The notes: generated from the sequence alone by a model not told the origin. DNA of 64,000 nt from DATLXU01 sp035575515 (GCA_035575515.1 DATLXU010000074.1:1-64000), one strand, 5' to 3'. Positions 25,397 to 35,200 are shown, numbered from the stretch's first letter. Numbers and translations: made by a program.

Positions 25397-26782
25397 ATGA
25401 CTGACGTGATGATCCTCGCGGCGGGGCTTGGCACCCGCATGAAATCTAAGCGCGCGAAAGTGCTCCACGAAATCATGGGCCTTCCGCTCATCGCTCATGT
25501 AGTGCGCGCAGCCCTGGAACTGGCTCCCGGAGCCATTTTCACGGTAGTGGGCCATCAGGCCGAAGAAGTCGAGCGAGCTGTCAGAGATGCCGCCGCCCGC
25601 CTCGCTGAGCGCGGCGCTGCGCGGCCTGAGCTCCGCTTTGCGCTTCAAGCCGAGCAGCGCGGGACTGGCCACGCAGTTATGACCGCGCGCGATGAGCTTG
25701 AATCGCGCTTCGGGTCGCTAATCATCATCGCGGGCGATGGGCCGATGATTAAAGGCGAAACGCTTCGCCGTTTGAGCGAGGCTCACGCAAGCGAGAGTAA
25801 CGACGCGACCGTTCTGACCGTTGAGATGGAAGACCCAACTGGCTATGGCCGCATCATCCGAGACGGCGAAGGCCGCTTCGTTCGCATGGTCGAAGAGAAA
25901 GACGCAACACCCGACGAGCGAGCCATTCGCGAAGTCGGCGTGAGCATTTACTGTTTCGACATACCTGCGTTGCTTTCCGCCCTCGATCATCTGACCACAG
26001 ACAACGCGCAGGGCGAATATTACCTGACGGATGTGCCAAAGGTATTAGCAGAGCAGGGGAAGCAAGTTGGATTGCTCCGTCACTCGGATGCCGAAGAGGT
26101 GCTCGGCGTAAATACGCGCGTCGAGCTTGCAGAGCTTGAGCGAAAGCTGCGAGAAAAGAAGCTGCGGGAACTGATGCTCGCGGGCGTGACGATAATTGAT
26201 CCGGCGACTACCTACATTCATCAGGATGTTGAGATCGGACAGGACACAGTCATTCATCCGCAGGTGATTATCGAAGGCGCGAGCCGTATCGGATCGAATT
26301 GCGCAATCTATTCGTGGACTCGTTTGCGCAATGTTGAGATTGGCGATGACGTGACGATTCGCAACTCGTGCGTCATCGAAGACACGCGAATTCACGATAG
26401 CGTCACAGTCGGCCCGTTCGCGCGGCTCAGGATGAACGCGGAACTCTCTGAAAAATCGGTCATTGGCAATTTTGTTGAAGTGAAGAAATCTAAAATCGGG
26501 CGCGGCACAAAGGCGCAGCATCTGGCATACTTGGGTGACGCGACGCTTGGCGACAACGTCAACATCGGCGCGGGCACTATCACCTGCAATTATGACGGCG
26601 TGCAAAAGCACGAGACGCACATCGAAGACGACGTGAAGATCGGGTCGGACACAATGCTCGTCGCGCCTGTTCGCGTGGGACGCGGGGCGGTGACAGGCGC
26701 GGGAACTGTCGTGACGAAGGATGTGCCTGAAGATTCGCTCGCTGTTGGCGTGCCTGCGGTTGTGAAGAAAAAAGTGAGGTGA
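25397..26782 (+). CDS. glmU: Bifunctional GlmU: GlcN-1-P acetyltransferase / UDP-GlcNAc pyrophosphorylase
   Basis: GlmU acetylates glucosamine-1-phosphate and then couples it to UTP. The 461-aa protein has the N-terminal pyrophosphorylase domain with LAAGLGTRMKS and KVLHEIMG, QRGTGHAV near residue 95 and GDGPMIKGETL near 115. A C-terminal left-handed beta-helix starts near 255 (IHQDVEIGQDTVIHP, GAGTITCNYDGVQKH, VGSG-like IGSDTMLVAP). Length is standard. AGGAG lies seven bases before the ATG. It lies between yvcK and glmS, giving the last two steps to UDP-GlcNAc beside the first step and its regulator. Confidence 0.97.
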   Translation: MTDVMILAAGLGTRMKSKRAKVLHEIMGLPLIAHVVRAALELAPGAIFTVVGHQAEEVERAVRDAAARLAERGAARPELRFALQAEQRGTGHAVMTARDELESRFGSLIIIAGDGPMIKGETLRRLSEAHASESNDATVLTVEMEDPTGYGRIIRDGEGRFVRMVEEKDATPDERAIREVGVSIYCFDIPALLSALDHLTTDNAQGEYYLTDVPKVLAEQGKQVGLLRHSDAEEVLGVNTRVELAELERKLREKKLRELMLAGVTIIDPATTYIHQDVEIGQDTVIHPQVIIEGASRIGSNCAIYSWTRLRNVEIGDDVTIRNSCVIEDTRIHDSVTVGPFARLRMNAELSEKSVIGNFVEVKKSKIGRGTKAQHLAYLGDATLGDNVNIGAGTITCNYDGVQKHETHIEDDVKIGSDTMLVAPVRVGRGAVTGAGTVVTKDVPEDSLAVGVPAVVKKKVR

Positions 26783-26833
26783 GCAGATTAGCGGCAATGA
26801 TACAATAGAGCAAGCTGTAAAGGAGAAACATAG

Positions 26834-28696
26834 ATGTGTGGAATAGTCGGATACGTCGGTGACAAGCAAGTCGTGGGAGTTATTCTCGACGGGCTGAAGA
26901 AACTGGAATATCGCGGATACGACTCGGCAGGCATAGCAGTCGTTGATGAAGAGGGGCAGCTTGCCATTCGTCGCGCAGAAGGAAAGCTGCGCAACCTCGA
27001 AGAAGCGATTCGCCTCAAGCCGCTCGATGGAACTTATGGCGTGGGCCACACGCGATGGGCCACGCACGGGCGGCCTACGGAAGAGAACGCTCATCCTCAT
27101 CGCGACTGCACGGGCCGCGTTGTCGTCGTCCACAACGGCATCATCGAAAACTTCCTGCCGCTCAAGCATAAGCTACAGGACGAAGACCACACGTTCGTAA
27201 CCGAGACCGACACCGAAGTCATCGCACACCTGATAGAAAAATATCTAGACGCTGGCGAGCCGAATCTTGAATCAGCCGTGCGCCGCGCCGTTTCTGATAT
27301 GCGCGGCATTTATGCTCTGGCCATTATGTCGTCGGATGAGCCTGAAAAAATTGTCGCCGTCCGACAAGGGCCTCCCATAGTCATAGGGCTTGGACAGAAC
27401 GAATACTTCGTCGCGTCGGACATACCGCCCGTGCTCTATCACACGCGCGATGTGTTCTTCTTAGGCGACGGCGAGATGGCCGTGCTGACGCGCGACGGCG
27501 TGACCGTAACAGACTTTGAAGGCAACAGCGTGTCGCCCGACGTGCAGCGCATAACGTGGGACCCCATCATGGCCGAAAAAGGCGGATTCAAGCATTACAT
27601 GCTCAAAGAGATTTACGAGCAGCCGCGAGCAGTGCGCGACACAATCATTGGCCGAGTCTCTCAAACAACAGGGCGCGTCTATCTAGACGAGATGGAGATA
27701 AGCGAAACAGAGTTTCGCCAGTTCACTTCGATCAAAGCCCTCGCCTGCGGCACGAGCCTGCACGCAGCGATGGCAGGCAAGTACATGCTCGAAGAATTGG
27801 CGCGCATTCCAGTTGAAGTTGATTACGCATCGGAGTTCCGCTACCGCGATCCTATCCTGGATGAAAAAACTCTTGTCATAGCCATTTCGCAATCGGGCGA
27901 AACCGCAGACACAATTGCTGCCGTGCGCGAGTCGAAAGAGAAGGGCGCAAAGATTCTTTCAATCTGCAATGTGCAAGGCTCGATGCTCACGCGCGAATCG
28001 CACGGAACGGTGCTCACGCACGCGGGGCCGGAGATCGGCGTGGCTTCGACGAAAGCCTTCACGAGCCAGATGACTGTGCTCTATTTGCTTGCGCTTCATC
28101 TTGCGCAGGTGCGCGGGATGATTAGCGAAGAAGAATCGCTCGCGCACGTCCGGGCGTTGAACGGGCTTCCGGTGAAGATGGAGACGCTCTTAGGTTGCGA
28201 CGATCAGCTTGACAAACTGGCGCGCGAGTTTCACCGTGCGCAGGATTTTTTATATCTCGGTCGCGGGATTAATTTTCCGATAGCGCTCGAAGGCGCGTTG
28301 AAGCTGAAAGAGATTTCCTATATCCACGCCGAAGGTTATCCTGCGGGCGAGATGAAGCACGGCCCGAATGCGCTGATAGATGAGGACCTGCCGGTCGTCG
28401 TCGTCGCCACGCGCGATGAGGCCAACGCTGCGTCAAAGCTCCGCTATGAAAAGACGCTTTCGAACATGGTCGAGGTTAAAGCGCGCGACGGCGTTGTGAT
28501 TGCGGTGGTGACGGAAGGCGATGAGCAGGTGCGCGAGATAGCCGACCACTGTATAGAGATTCCACAATCGAGCGACCTGACTTCGCCTATACTCGCGATA
28601 GTGCCGTTGCAACTGCTCGCCTACCACATAGGCGTGCGGCGCGGGTGTGATGTGGATCAACCGCGCAACCTTGCCAAGTCTGTGACTGTTGAATGA
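26834..28696 (+). CDS. glmS: Glutamine--fructose-6-phosphate aminotransferase (isomerizing)
   Basis: GlmS makes glucosamine-6-phosphate from fructose-6-phosphate and glutamine, the entry point of amino-sugar synthesis. The 620-aa protein begins CGIVGYVG right after the initiator Met, with Cys as the glutaminase nucleophile, and has GHTRWATHGRPTEENAHPH near 75. Two SIS domains follow (ALACGTSLHAAMAGKYM near 305; LGRGINFPIALEGALKLKEI near 480). The C-terminus NLAKSVTVE is the conserved glycolytic-site tail. AAGGAG lies eight bases before the ATG. I see no glmS ribozyme in the 51-bp leader. Regulation through the neighbouring YvcK is the more likely route. Confidence 0.97.
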   Translation: MCGIVGYVGDKQVVGVILDGLKKLEYRGYDSAGIAVVDEEGQLAIRRAEGKLRNLEEAIRLKPLDGTYGVGHTRWATHGRPTEENAHPHRDCTGRVVVVHNGIIENFLPLKHKLQDEDHTFVTETDTEVIAHLIEKYLDAGEPNLESAVRRAVSDMRGIYALAIMSSDEPEKIVAVRQGPPIVIGLGQNEYFVASDIPPVLYHTRDVFFLGDGEMAVLTRDGVTVTDFEGNSVSPDVQRITWDPIMAEKGGFKHYMLKEIYEQPRAVRDTIIGRVSQTTGRVYLDEMEISETEFRQFTSIKALACGTSLHAAMAGKYMLEELARIPVEVDYASEFRYRDPILDEKTLVIAISQSGETADTIAAVRESKEKGAKILSICNVQGSMLTRESHGTVLTHAGPEIGVASTKAFTSQMTVLYLLALHLAQVRGMISEEESLAHVRALNGLPVKMETLLGCDDQLDKLAREFHRAQDFLYLGRGINFPIALEGALKLKEISYIHAEGYPAGEMKHGPNALIDEDLPVVVVATRDEANAASKLRYEKTLSNMVEVKARDGVVIAVVTEGDEQVREIADHCIEIPQSSDLTSPILAIVPLQLLAYHIGVRRGCDVDQPRNLAKSVTVE

Positions 28697-28716
28697 GATT
28701 CAATCAACGTTGCCGA

Positions 28717-28741
28717 GGGCTGAAGTCCCGTCTGACGGGGT
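28717..28741. repeat. CTGAAG-containing dyad after glmS
   Basis: GGGCTGAAGTCCC is directly followed by CCCGTC-T-GACGGG (overlapping bases). The second dyad is a perfect 6-bp stem. It lacks a following U-tract, so it is a poor terminator. The first part shares the CTRAAG core with the elements at 14789 and 55898. Confidence 0.45.
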
Positions 28742-28856
28742 AGTGTGCAAGCATTTCCATATCGGCGCTTTATGAAGGTTGATGCTGATCTGGCAATGGC
28801 GCAGGTCGTGTTGTATCATATGCCCTTCGTTTAATAACCGCGCCGGTCGCTAAATC

Positions 28857-30674
28857 ATGCAAGTCACTTATCGGCAGAATGATGTCGAAGCGCCACCCCG
28901 CGCTTTAGCAGAGCAACTTGAATGGCTGTTCGTGAAGCCCGTCACTAAACTGTTCGACGCAAGAACAATGTTGTGGCTTGCGCTGGCTATTGTCTTTTCG
29001 GTTTATCTGGCTTCGCTCGCGCTTCAACAGGCATTCAGCAGCCAATTCGTTCTTCAGGACGATGCGCGCCAGCACATCTTCTACACAGCCAGTTTTGCTG
29101 ATGCAGATTTGTTCACTCACGACCTTATCGCAGACTATTTTCGGTCCGTCGCGCCTGCAGGCTACACGTCGCTGTACAAGATTGCAGCGACATTGGGCAT
29201 TGACCCATTCTATTTCAGCAAGCTGCTGCCGATGGCGCTGGGACTCATAACGACAATCTTCTGCTTTGCAGTCTCGATGCGCTTGCTTGCGATTCCGAGC
29301 GCGGCTTTCGTAAGCACGCTGCTGCTGAACGAAAGCTTGTGGATGCGCAACGGGCTTGTGTCGGCCACGCCGCGAGCGTTCATCTCCCCGCTTTTTCTCG
29401 CGTTCATGTTTTACCTGTTGCGCGAGTCTGTGATTGGAACGGTCATAACTGTCGCGCTGATGGGATTGTTCTTTCCGTCAATTCTGATTGTCGCGATAGG
29501 AGTCCTCGCATTGCGGCTAATAAAACTCGAAAGGCGGCGGCCAAAATTCTCGCGCGAGCGTCGTGACTGGCTCATCTTCGCCGCAGCAGTTACAGTCGCC
29601 GCGCTTGTGATGATTCCTTATGCAATTCAATCGTCGCGTTTCGGGCCTGTCGTTTCAGCAAGCGAAGCGCGGTCAATGCCAGAGTTTTTGCCGAAAGGAA
29701 GAATGGTAGTCTTCAGGCAGGGTTTCATTGAATACTGGTTCACGGGAAGCCACACGGGGATGTTCTCGTCGGCTGTCTTTTCACCTTTCTTGATGTACAT
29801 CGGATTGCTGCTCCCTGTCCTGATGCTTTTCCCCAAGCAACTGCCGCTAATAAGAAGCATATCTGGCAAAATCACTTTGCTGCCGCAGATCGTGCTGTCT
29901 TCGTTAGTAACTTTCATCGCGGCGAATCTACTGCTCTTTCATTTGTATCTGCCGAGTCGTTTCACGGTAAACAGCTTTCGCATTTTGCTTGCACTTTCAT
30001 CAGCGATTTCAATAATCATCCTGCTCGACGCATTTCTTCGCTGGGCGCGCAAGGGTTCTCCATCGCTCGTTCGTCCGTTAATAGCCGCAGCTTCAGCGGC
30101 TTTATTATTCGCGGCCCTCGTTTTGCCTCAAGCCGTAACAGGTTCCTGGATTGACACGCGATACAAGAAGGGCGAGCACCCTGAGCTATACGAGTTCCTT
30201 TCGCGCCAGCCAAAAGACGCGCTCGTCGCTTCGCTGTCGAACGAGGCCGACAACCTGCCCGTGTTCGCAAGGCGCTCGATACTTGTCGGGAAAGAGACTG
30301 CGATTCCATTTCACAAAGGCTATTATTCCCAGATTCGACAGCGTGCCATTGACCTTATCCATGCGCAGTACAGCCCCCATCTATCAGAGTTGCAGAGCTT
30401 CATTCAAAAGTACGGCATCGCTTTTCTGCTAGTTGACGATGACACGTTCACTCCCGAATACATAACGGGCGACAAGTGGATTATGCTCTTTCAACCGGCG
30501 GCGAAAGAGGCAGCGGCAAAATTAAAGGAAGGAGTCGTACCGGCGCTTCAGAAGCTCGTCGAAAAATGCGCTGCGCTCAAGGCGAATGGATTAACGCTCG
30601 TTTCCGCAGAATGCATTCTCAACGCTAAACAGAGCGATGATGGGAATATAACGGTTCAGTCGCCTTCGCAATGA
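28857..30674 (+). CDS. Multi-pass membrane protein, GT-C-glycosyltransferase-like
   Basis: The 605-aa protein has about 11 hydrophobic helices and a soluble C-terminal part of about 170 residues. After the first helix it has VLQDDARQHIFYTASF, an acidic motif in the position where GT-C enzymes carry their catalytic DD/DE motif in the first periplasmic loop. The helix distribution and the loop LFTHDLIADYFRSVAPAG also fit a lipid-linked-sugar glycosyltransferase fold. I do not recognise a named family and cannot say what it transfers. It converges on the next gene with 2 bases between the stop codons. Confidence 0.7.
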   Translation: MQVTYRQNDVEAPPRALAEQLEWLFVKPVTKLFDARTMLWLALAIVFSVYLASLALQQAFSSQFVLQDDARQHIFYTASFADADLFTHDLIADYFRSVAPAGYTSLYKIAATLGIDPFYFSKLLPMALGLITTIFCFAVSMRLLAIPSAAFVSTLLLNESLWMRNGLVSATPRAFISPLFLAFMFYLLRESVIGTVITVALMGLFFPSILIVAIGVLALRLIKLERRRPKFSRERRDWLIFAAAVTVAALVMIPYAIQSSRFGPVVSASEARSMPEFLPKGRMVVFRQGFIEYWFTGSHTGMFSSAVFSPFLMYIGLLLPVLMLFPKQLPLIRSISGKITLLPQIVLSSLVTFIAANLLLFHLYLPSRFTVNSFRILLALSSAISIIILLDAFLRWARKGSPSLVRPLIAAASAALLFAALVLPQAVTGSWIDTRYKKGEHPELYEFLSRQPKDALVASLSNEADNLPVFARRSILVGKETAIPFHKGYYSQIRQRAIDLIHAQYSPHLSELQSFIQKYGIAFLLVDDDTFTPEYITGDKWIMLFQPAAKEAAAKLKEGVVPALQKLVEKCAALKANGLTLVSAECILNAKQSDDGNITVQSPSQ

Positions 30675-30676
30675 GA

Positions 30677-32746
30677 TCAATCAACAGAGATTTCACTAAT
30701 TTTGATCCGAGAGAAGGGAAGAGGGGCAACTTGATTTGATGCTTCCATGCGAACAGCCAGCCTTACACGCCCGCCCGATGGGGATTTGAAAACGTCATCG
30801 AGTTGATGGCGGCTGTTCTGTTCGCTGCTCTCGATGCGTTGAATGACGCTTCCTGTCTCATCATCGAGCAAGAGCAACTCCCATCTGCCGACTGCCGCAT
30901 CTTCCACACTGACGTGATAAATCACATTCGCCTTTAAATCTATTGAGTCGAGCCTAATTACCTCTTCACTCGGCTCGTTGCGGTTTTCATCCGTATCGTC
31001 AGCGTCATCGCGAAGCTTTGCAGAGACAGCGCCCGATGTCACGCGGGTCAACTGTGAAGATTCAGCCGACCAGACCTCGCGCGCATTCTTGATCTGTTCA
31101 TCGCTGATGTAGCCCCGATACGGGCCAAAGAAATAGAACTTTTTTGGCTCAAGCGAAAGGTACCGCGAGTCCGAGCCGGTGTAGTAAATAAGGAATGATC
31201 CGTAAACAGTATTGCTCAACTCTCCAAGCAGATGATACTTCTCCGGCCCGCCCGTCAGCTTCCTCAACCGGCTCATGAACCTCGGCCTGAGCATGAGCGC
31301 ATAATCTTTCCCGTCAATCCTCAATGGTTCATCGAGCCGCGCTTCAATGTGCGAGAAATAGCACTGATCGTATTCGATAAAAGCCAGCCACAGATAACCG
31401 CTGCCGATGGACGCGGGACAGACGTCTTCGGGCACGATGCTTCTGAGCGCAGTCGCAATCTCGTCGAAGCTTGCGAGTTGAGGATTGCGCACCTGCGCGA
31501 GATAACTTCGTTCGATCTTCAATAGCGCGTAGCCATAAATCGCAATTGCTAAAACGGCTGTGGCTATTGTTGCTTTGTATGCGGGCTTTCCCCATCGCCA
31601 TTCCTTCTCCCGCAAACTTTTTATGTAGAAGAAAGCATCTGTCAGAAGTATCGCAACCGAAAGAGCAAACCAGGGCGAAAGGTGGATGACGTATTGAATA
31701 ATTTTTCGCTGAGTTACTACGGTGAAGAATAAAATAATCACGAGGGTTGCAATGAACACGCGCGCGCGCGGATCATCTTTCAAGTTGCCCCGCTTGATTT
31801 GAATCACGCAGCGCGCGGCAAGGTATATAACGGCGACTACAGTGAGTAACAGAAAGATGTGAAGCAGCGCAGGGCTTGGGGCAATCTTCAAGCCGCGCGC
31901 GTTGAACCAATCGGCATAACGCGACGGTTCTTCGAGAATGTTGTTGAGCCAGCCTTTTGCTTCGAGAATGCGGAAGTGAACCGTGTCCCTGCTGTTCTGC
32001 AAAATGAAGTTTCTATAATCGAGAATGTCCGAAATGATCTCGTATGACATCACGAGGAGAGCGCCCGCCGCAAACTGGTAAAGCGCAGGCGATTTGATTA
32101 TCCTCCACCCGCGCCTTAAAAGCATCGATACGAAAATTACAGCAAGCATGTAGATAAGATTCGTGTGACACATCACGCCTGCGCCCGCTGCGAGACCAGC
32201 CGCAAAGTGAAGCCATGAAGATTTTCGCTCTTCGGCCTTCTCGTAGATGTAAAAAGCAAGCAGCCCGAAGCTGGCGGGAAGAATGTCGTTTCGGATGAGG
32301 CGGCTCCGCGCGAGGAATGCCGGGTCTGAAATAATCAACACGACTGCTATCAACGCTGCTGCGCGTCCAAAATACCTGCGCGCTATCAGGAAGACTATAA
32401 CCAACATTAACGCTGCCGTAGCGAGATTGAAAGCGCGCCCCTCGACGAGTCCCCATCCCGCGAACTTCAGAAAGCCGCTCAATAGAATGAAGAAAACGGG
32501 TGTGAAAGAGTGCCAGTTGTTTTCGATGTTGCCGCCGAGATAGTTGAACATCGGAAACGCCAGCTTTCCGCGCGTCAGCATCTCGTATGGAATCTGCAGC
32601 GTCATCGCTTCGTCTGTGTCCGGAACCGGAACCGTGCTAAGGCGCGTGGACGCGACGAAAACGAATCCTGAAATGATGAGAGCAAGCAAGAAGAAATCGA
32701 AATTCCGCTTGATGAACTTTGTCAATGACAGGGCCTTTTCTCGCAT
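30677..32746 (-). CDS. GT39/ArnT-like membrane glycosyltransferase
   Basis: The 689-aa protein has a first helix (DFFLLALIISGFVFVAS) followed by PVPDTDEAMTLQIPYEML, the acidic first-loop motif expected for GT39/ArnT/PMT-type enzymes. About ten more helices follow, with IARRYFGRAAALIAVVLIIS and ARSRLIRNDILPASFGLLAF, the usual loop-helix pattern. A C-terminal soluble domain of about 290 residues contains a predicted beta-sandwich (ADDTDENRNEPSEEVIRLDS onward). Such enzymes move sugars from polyprenyl carriers onto protein or lipid outside the membrane. The donor and acceptor are not evident. Confidence 0.78.
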   Translation of the reverse strand: MREKALSLTKFIKRNFDFFLLALIISGFVFVASTRLSTVPVPDTDEAMTLQIPYEMLTRGKLAFPMFNYLGGNIENNWHSFTPVFFILLSGFLKFAGWGLVEGRAFNLATAALMLVIVFLIARRYFGRAAALIAVVLIISDPAFLARSRLIRNDILPASFGLLAFYIYEKAEERKSSWLHFAAGLAAGAGVMCHTNLIYMLAVIFVSMLLRRGWRIIKSPALYQFAAGALLVMSYEIISDILDYRNFILQNSRDTVHFRILEAKGWLNNILEEPSRYADWFNARGLKIAPSPALLHIFLLLTVVAVIYLAARCVIQIKRGNLKDDPRARVFIATLVIILFFTVVTQRKIIQYVIHLSPWFALSVAILLTDAFFYIKSLREKEWRWGKPAYKATIATAVLAIAIYGYALLKIERSYLAQVRNPQLASFDEIATALRSIVPEDVCPASIGSGYLWLAFIEYDQCYFSHIEARLDEPLRIDGKDYALMLRPRFMSRLRKLTGGPEKYHLLGELSNTVYGSFLIYYTGSDSRYLSLEPKKFYFFGPYRGYISDEQIKNAREVWSAESSQLTRVTSGAVSAKLRDDADDTDENRNEPSEEVIRLDSIDLKANVIYHVSVEDAAVGRWELLLLDDETGSVIQRIESSEQNSRHQLDDVFKSPSGGRVRLAVRMEASNQVAPLPFSRIKISEISVD

Positions 32747-32923
32747 GATAGAAGGGACAAAGTGTAATTGCGTTGCAGCATCTTTTCAATGTGAAGTTGG
32801 CGCACTGATCTTCTTCCCTGTAATTGACATTAAAGACCGGCTGTTGCAGCATGGGCGCGATGCGCGACGCGGCTGTCAAATTCGAGAATGGCCAATGATC
32901 ATAAATTTCCCGGAGTTGACGTT

Positions 32924-35149
32924 ATGATCGCTCTGAAAAGAAAATCAATTGCGATTCTACTTTCTTTCATTCAACTGGGCGCTGTTTTCCCTGCGCTCGC
33001 ATCGGCACAAAACGCTGGTGCAAAACAAATTGCAGATCAGGAAAAGCCCATACGCGTTCGCGCCGACGAAGTAATCGTTGACGCTGTAGTGCTGGATAAA
33101 AGAAACCACCTTGTCAGCGACCTCACGGCCAACGACTTCGAGATTTACGAAGACGGCGTGAAGCAGCAGATTACATCATTTCGTTTTGAATCAGCCGCGT
33201 CGTCAGATTCAACATCAACCGGGGCCAACGGCTCGATGGCTGCGACCGCAGCGCCCAATCTTGTTTCGATTGTCTTCGACGGGCAGACGACGCGCGACGG
33301 CGCGCTGCGCGCTCGAAAGGCCGCGCTCGATTACATCGAATCTGGCATAGGACCGAACGATTACGTCGCCGTCTTCGGAATTGATCTCGGACTGCTCGCG
33401 CTCGCTCCCTACACGAACGACAAAGAAACTTTGAAGCGCGCGGTCGACGCATTCACTTCGCGCGAGTCGAAGAAGTACAACGCTATCGCAAACGAAGTCA
33501 AAGCAAAACTCGAAAGCCTGGTTGAGCCGCTTTCGGATGCTTCAAAGCTCGCGCTTGCGGATTCCATCCCCGACAACGAACCGAACGAGCCGACCCAGCC
33601 GAATCTCGGCCAGAGAGGCGAATCAGGCGCGCTTGATCCTATAAAGATCATGCTGACGACGATCAGCCTGACGGGGCTAAAGGTGCTTAGAACTTTCGAG
33701 CGGTACGAGCGAGAATTTCAAGGATGGCGAAACGTTTCGGCTCTTCTTGCCATCATCAACGGCCAGAAAAATGTTCGAGCCGGGCGCAAGTCGCTTCTGC
33801 TTTTCTCGGAAGGCTTCGCTGTCACGCCAGCCGTTCAGCAACAGTATCTTTCAATCATCAGCGCGGCGAACACTTCGGGCGTTACGCTCTACGCATTCGA
33901 CATCGCGGGCCTGCGGGTCGTAAACCCAAACGAAGACATACAGCGAGAGCGCGAGGCCGCGACTCAGAATCGCATGCGCAATCCGAACCCGGAGCTTGTG
34001 ACGGGCGGCGTCTCTTCGCTCGGACGAATGGAAGAGATCGCGCGAACAAACGTCGTGACAACGCTCGACGAGCTGACGGAAGAGACAGGCGGCTTCACGA
34101 TTAAAAACACGAATGACCTCAGCGACGGCATGAAGCGAATCCTCGAAGAGTTGAGCAATCACTACGTTTTGACTTACGTGCCCGCCAACCAGAATTACAG
34201 AGGCGAGTTTCGCCGCATCACAGTAAAGCTTGTGAAGCAAGGCGATTATCGCGTGCGCGCACGGCGCGGATATAATGCATTGCGCACGCTCGATGGACTT
34301 CCGCTGCTTGCGCAGGAAGCCACGCTGCTCAACATCGCAAACGATGTCTCGATGGCTACAGGCTTCCCCATCTTCGCGCAGGCGCTCTATTTCAATGGCA
34401 ACGACACGGCCCGGCAGGTCGCGCTTTACGTTCAGTTTCCCGTCTCTGCCTTGAAGTTTGAAACTGACGAAAAGGCAAAAACATTCTCGTCGCGATTCGC
34501 TTTGCTTGTGTTAATCAAAAACGGCGCGGGCGAGATAGTCCGAAAGCTGGGGCAGGAGTTCGCGCTGCGCGGCCCGCTTGTGCAAATTGAGGAAATCAAG
34601 AGCAGGCCGCAGATTTACAATCGCTTGATTGCGCTCGCGCCGGGCCGTTACACGCTCGAAGCGGTCGCGCGCGATTCCGTCACGGGCAAAGCAGCAGCCA
34701 TCCGCACGCCTTTTGAAATCACGAGCGGCAGCACCGAAAGTCTCAGAATGTCGAGCGTCGTGTTGAGTCGCGGAGTAAACCCATTGTCCGAAGATCAAAA
34801 GAAGCAGACCGCGCATCCGCTCTATCTCGAAGGGCGGGCTTACTTCGTGCCTAACGTTGAGGAGTCTTTCAGCAAGGCGAGAGACAAGAACCTGCTTGTT
34901 CATTTCAACGTCTATGCGCCGAAAGATTCTAAAGCGAAAGTTGATGTGCTTGTCGAGTTTCTTCAGGGCGATAGAGTCATATCCCAAGCCGCAGGGACGC
35001 TTCCTGATGCGGACGCTTCGGGGCGCATCGCTTACCTTACGGCCTTCCCGCTAGCGAACTTCGCGCCGGGCGATTACTCTCTGCGGGTCACCGCTGGCAC
35101 AAGCGGCCAACGCGCTTCTTCAACCGCTCGTTTCAAAGTTGAGCAATAA
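32924..35149 (+). CDS. Secreted VWA-domain protein (TIGR03436-like), copy 3, long form
   Basis: The ATG at 32924 is chosen because CGGAG precedes it at a proper distance and a signal peptide follows directly (core AILLSFIQLGAVFPALASA); the upstream ATG at 32888 adds 12 unsupported residues. The 741-aa protein has the VWFA-related opening FEIYEDGVKQQITSF near residue 68 and then LVSIVFDGQTTRDG, in which the MIDAS DxSxS is lost. LSNHYVLTYVPANQNYRGEF closes the domain near 435. The last 300 residues look like beta-sandwich domains (ALYVQFPVSALKFE, PGRYTLEAVARDSVTGKA, GDYSLRVTAGT). It is about twice the length of its two paralogues here. Function unknown. Confidence 0.9.
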   Translation: MIALKRKSIAILLSFIQLGAVFPALASAQNAGAKQIADQEKPIRVRADEVIVDAVVLDKRNHLVSDLTANDFEIYEDGVKQQITSFRFESAASSDSTSTGANGSMAATAAPNLVSIVFDGQTTRDGALRARKAALDYIESGIGPNDYVAVFGIDLGLLALAPYTNDKETLKRAVDAFTSRESKKYNAIANEVKAKLESLVEPLSDASKLALADSIPDNEPNEPTQPNLGQRGESGALDPIKIMLTTISLTGLKVLRTFERYEREFQGWRNVSALLAIINGQKNVRAGRKSLLLFSEGFAVTPAVQQQYLSIISAANTSGVTLYAFDIAGLRVVNPNEDIQREREAATQNRMRNPNPELVTGGVSSLGRMEEIARTNVVTTLDELTEETGGFTIKNTNDLSDGMKRILEELSNHYVLTYVPANQNYRGEFRRITVKLVKQGDYRVRARRGYNALRTLDGLPLLAQEATLLNIANDVSMATGFPIFAQALYFNGNDTARQVALYVQFPVSALKFETDEKAKTFSSRFALLVLIKNGAGEIVRKLGQEFALRGPLVQIEEIKSRPQIYNRLIALAPGRYTLEAVARDSVTGKAAAIRTPFEITSGSTESLRMSSVVLSRGVNPLSEDQKKQTAHPLYLEGRAYFVPNVEESFSKARDKNLLVHFNVYAPKDSKAKVDVLVEFLQGDRVISQAAGTLPDADASGRIAYLTAFPLANFAPGDYSLRVTAGTSGQRASSTARFKVEQ

Positions 35150-35177
35150 AAAAGGGACGCTCCGAAAAACGTCCCTT
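35145..35177 (-). terminator. Intrinsic terminator of the TonB receptor gene (probably bidirectional)
   Basis: AAGGGACG (35152-35159) and CGTCCCTT (35170-35177) form a perfect 8-bp stem with a 10-base loop. Read on the minus strand, the stem is followed by a run of U from the AAAAAA just left of it, 24 bases after the receptor stop. The loop is itself A-rich on the plus strand, but there the tail is not a U-run. Confidence 0.8.
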
Positions 35178-35200
35178 GACTGTGCTTCATTCGCGTCCAA

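Noticed and set aside
26783..26833. glmS ribozyme
   Set aside because: The leader of glmS is only 51 bases from the glmU stop and shows none of the ribozyme core.
26045..27169. Long minus-strand open frame opposite glmU and glmS
   Set aside because: It is fully antisense to two certain genes, starts in one and ends in the other, and its residues are rich in Arg, Ala and His as expected from a shadow frame.
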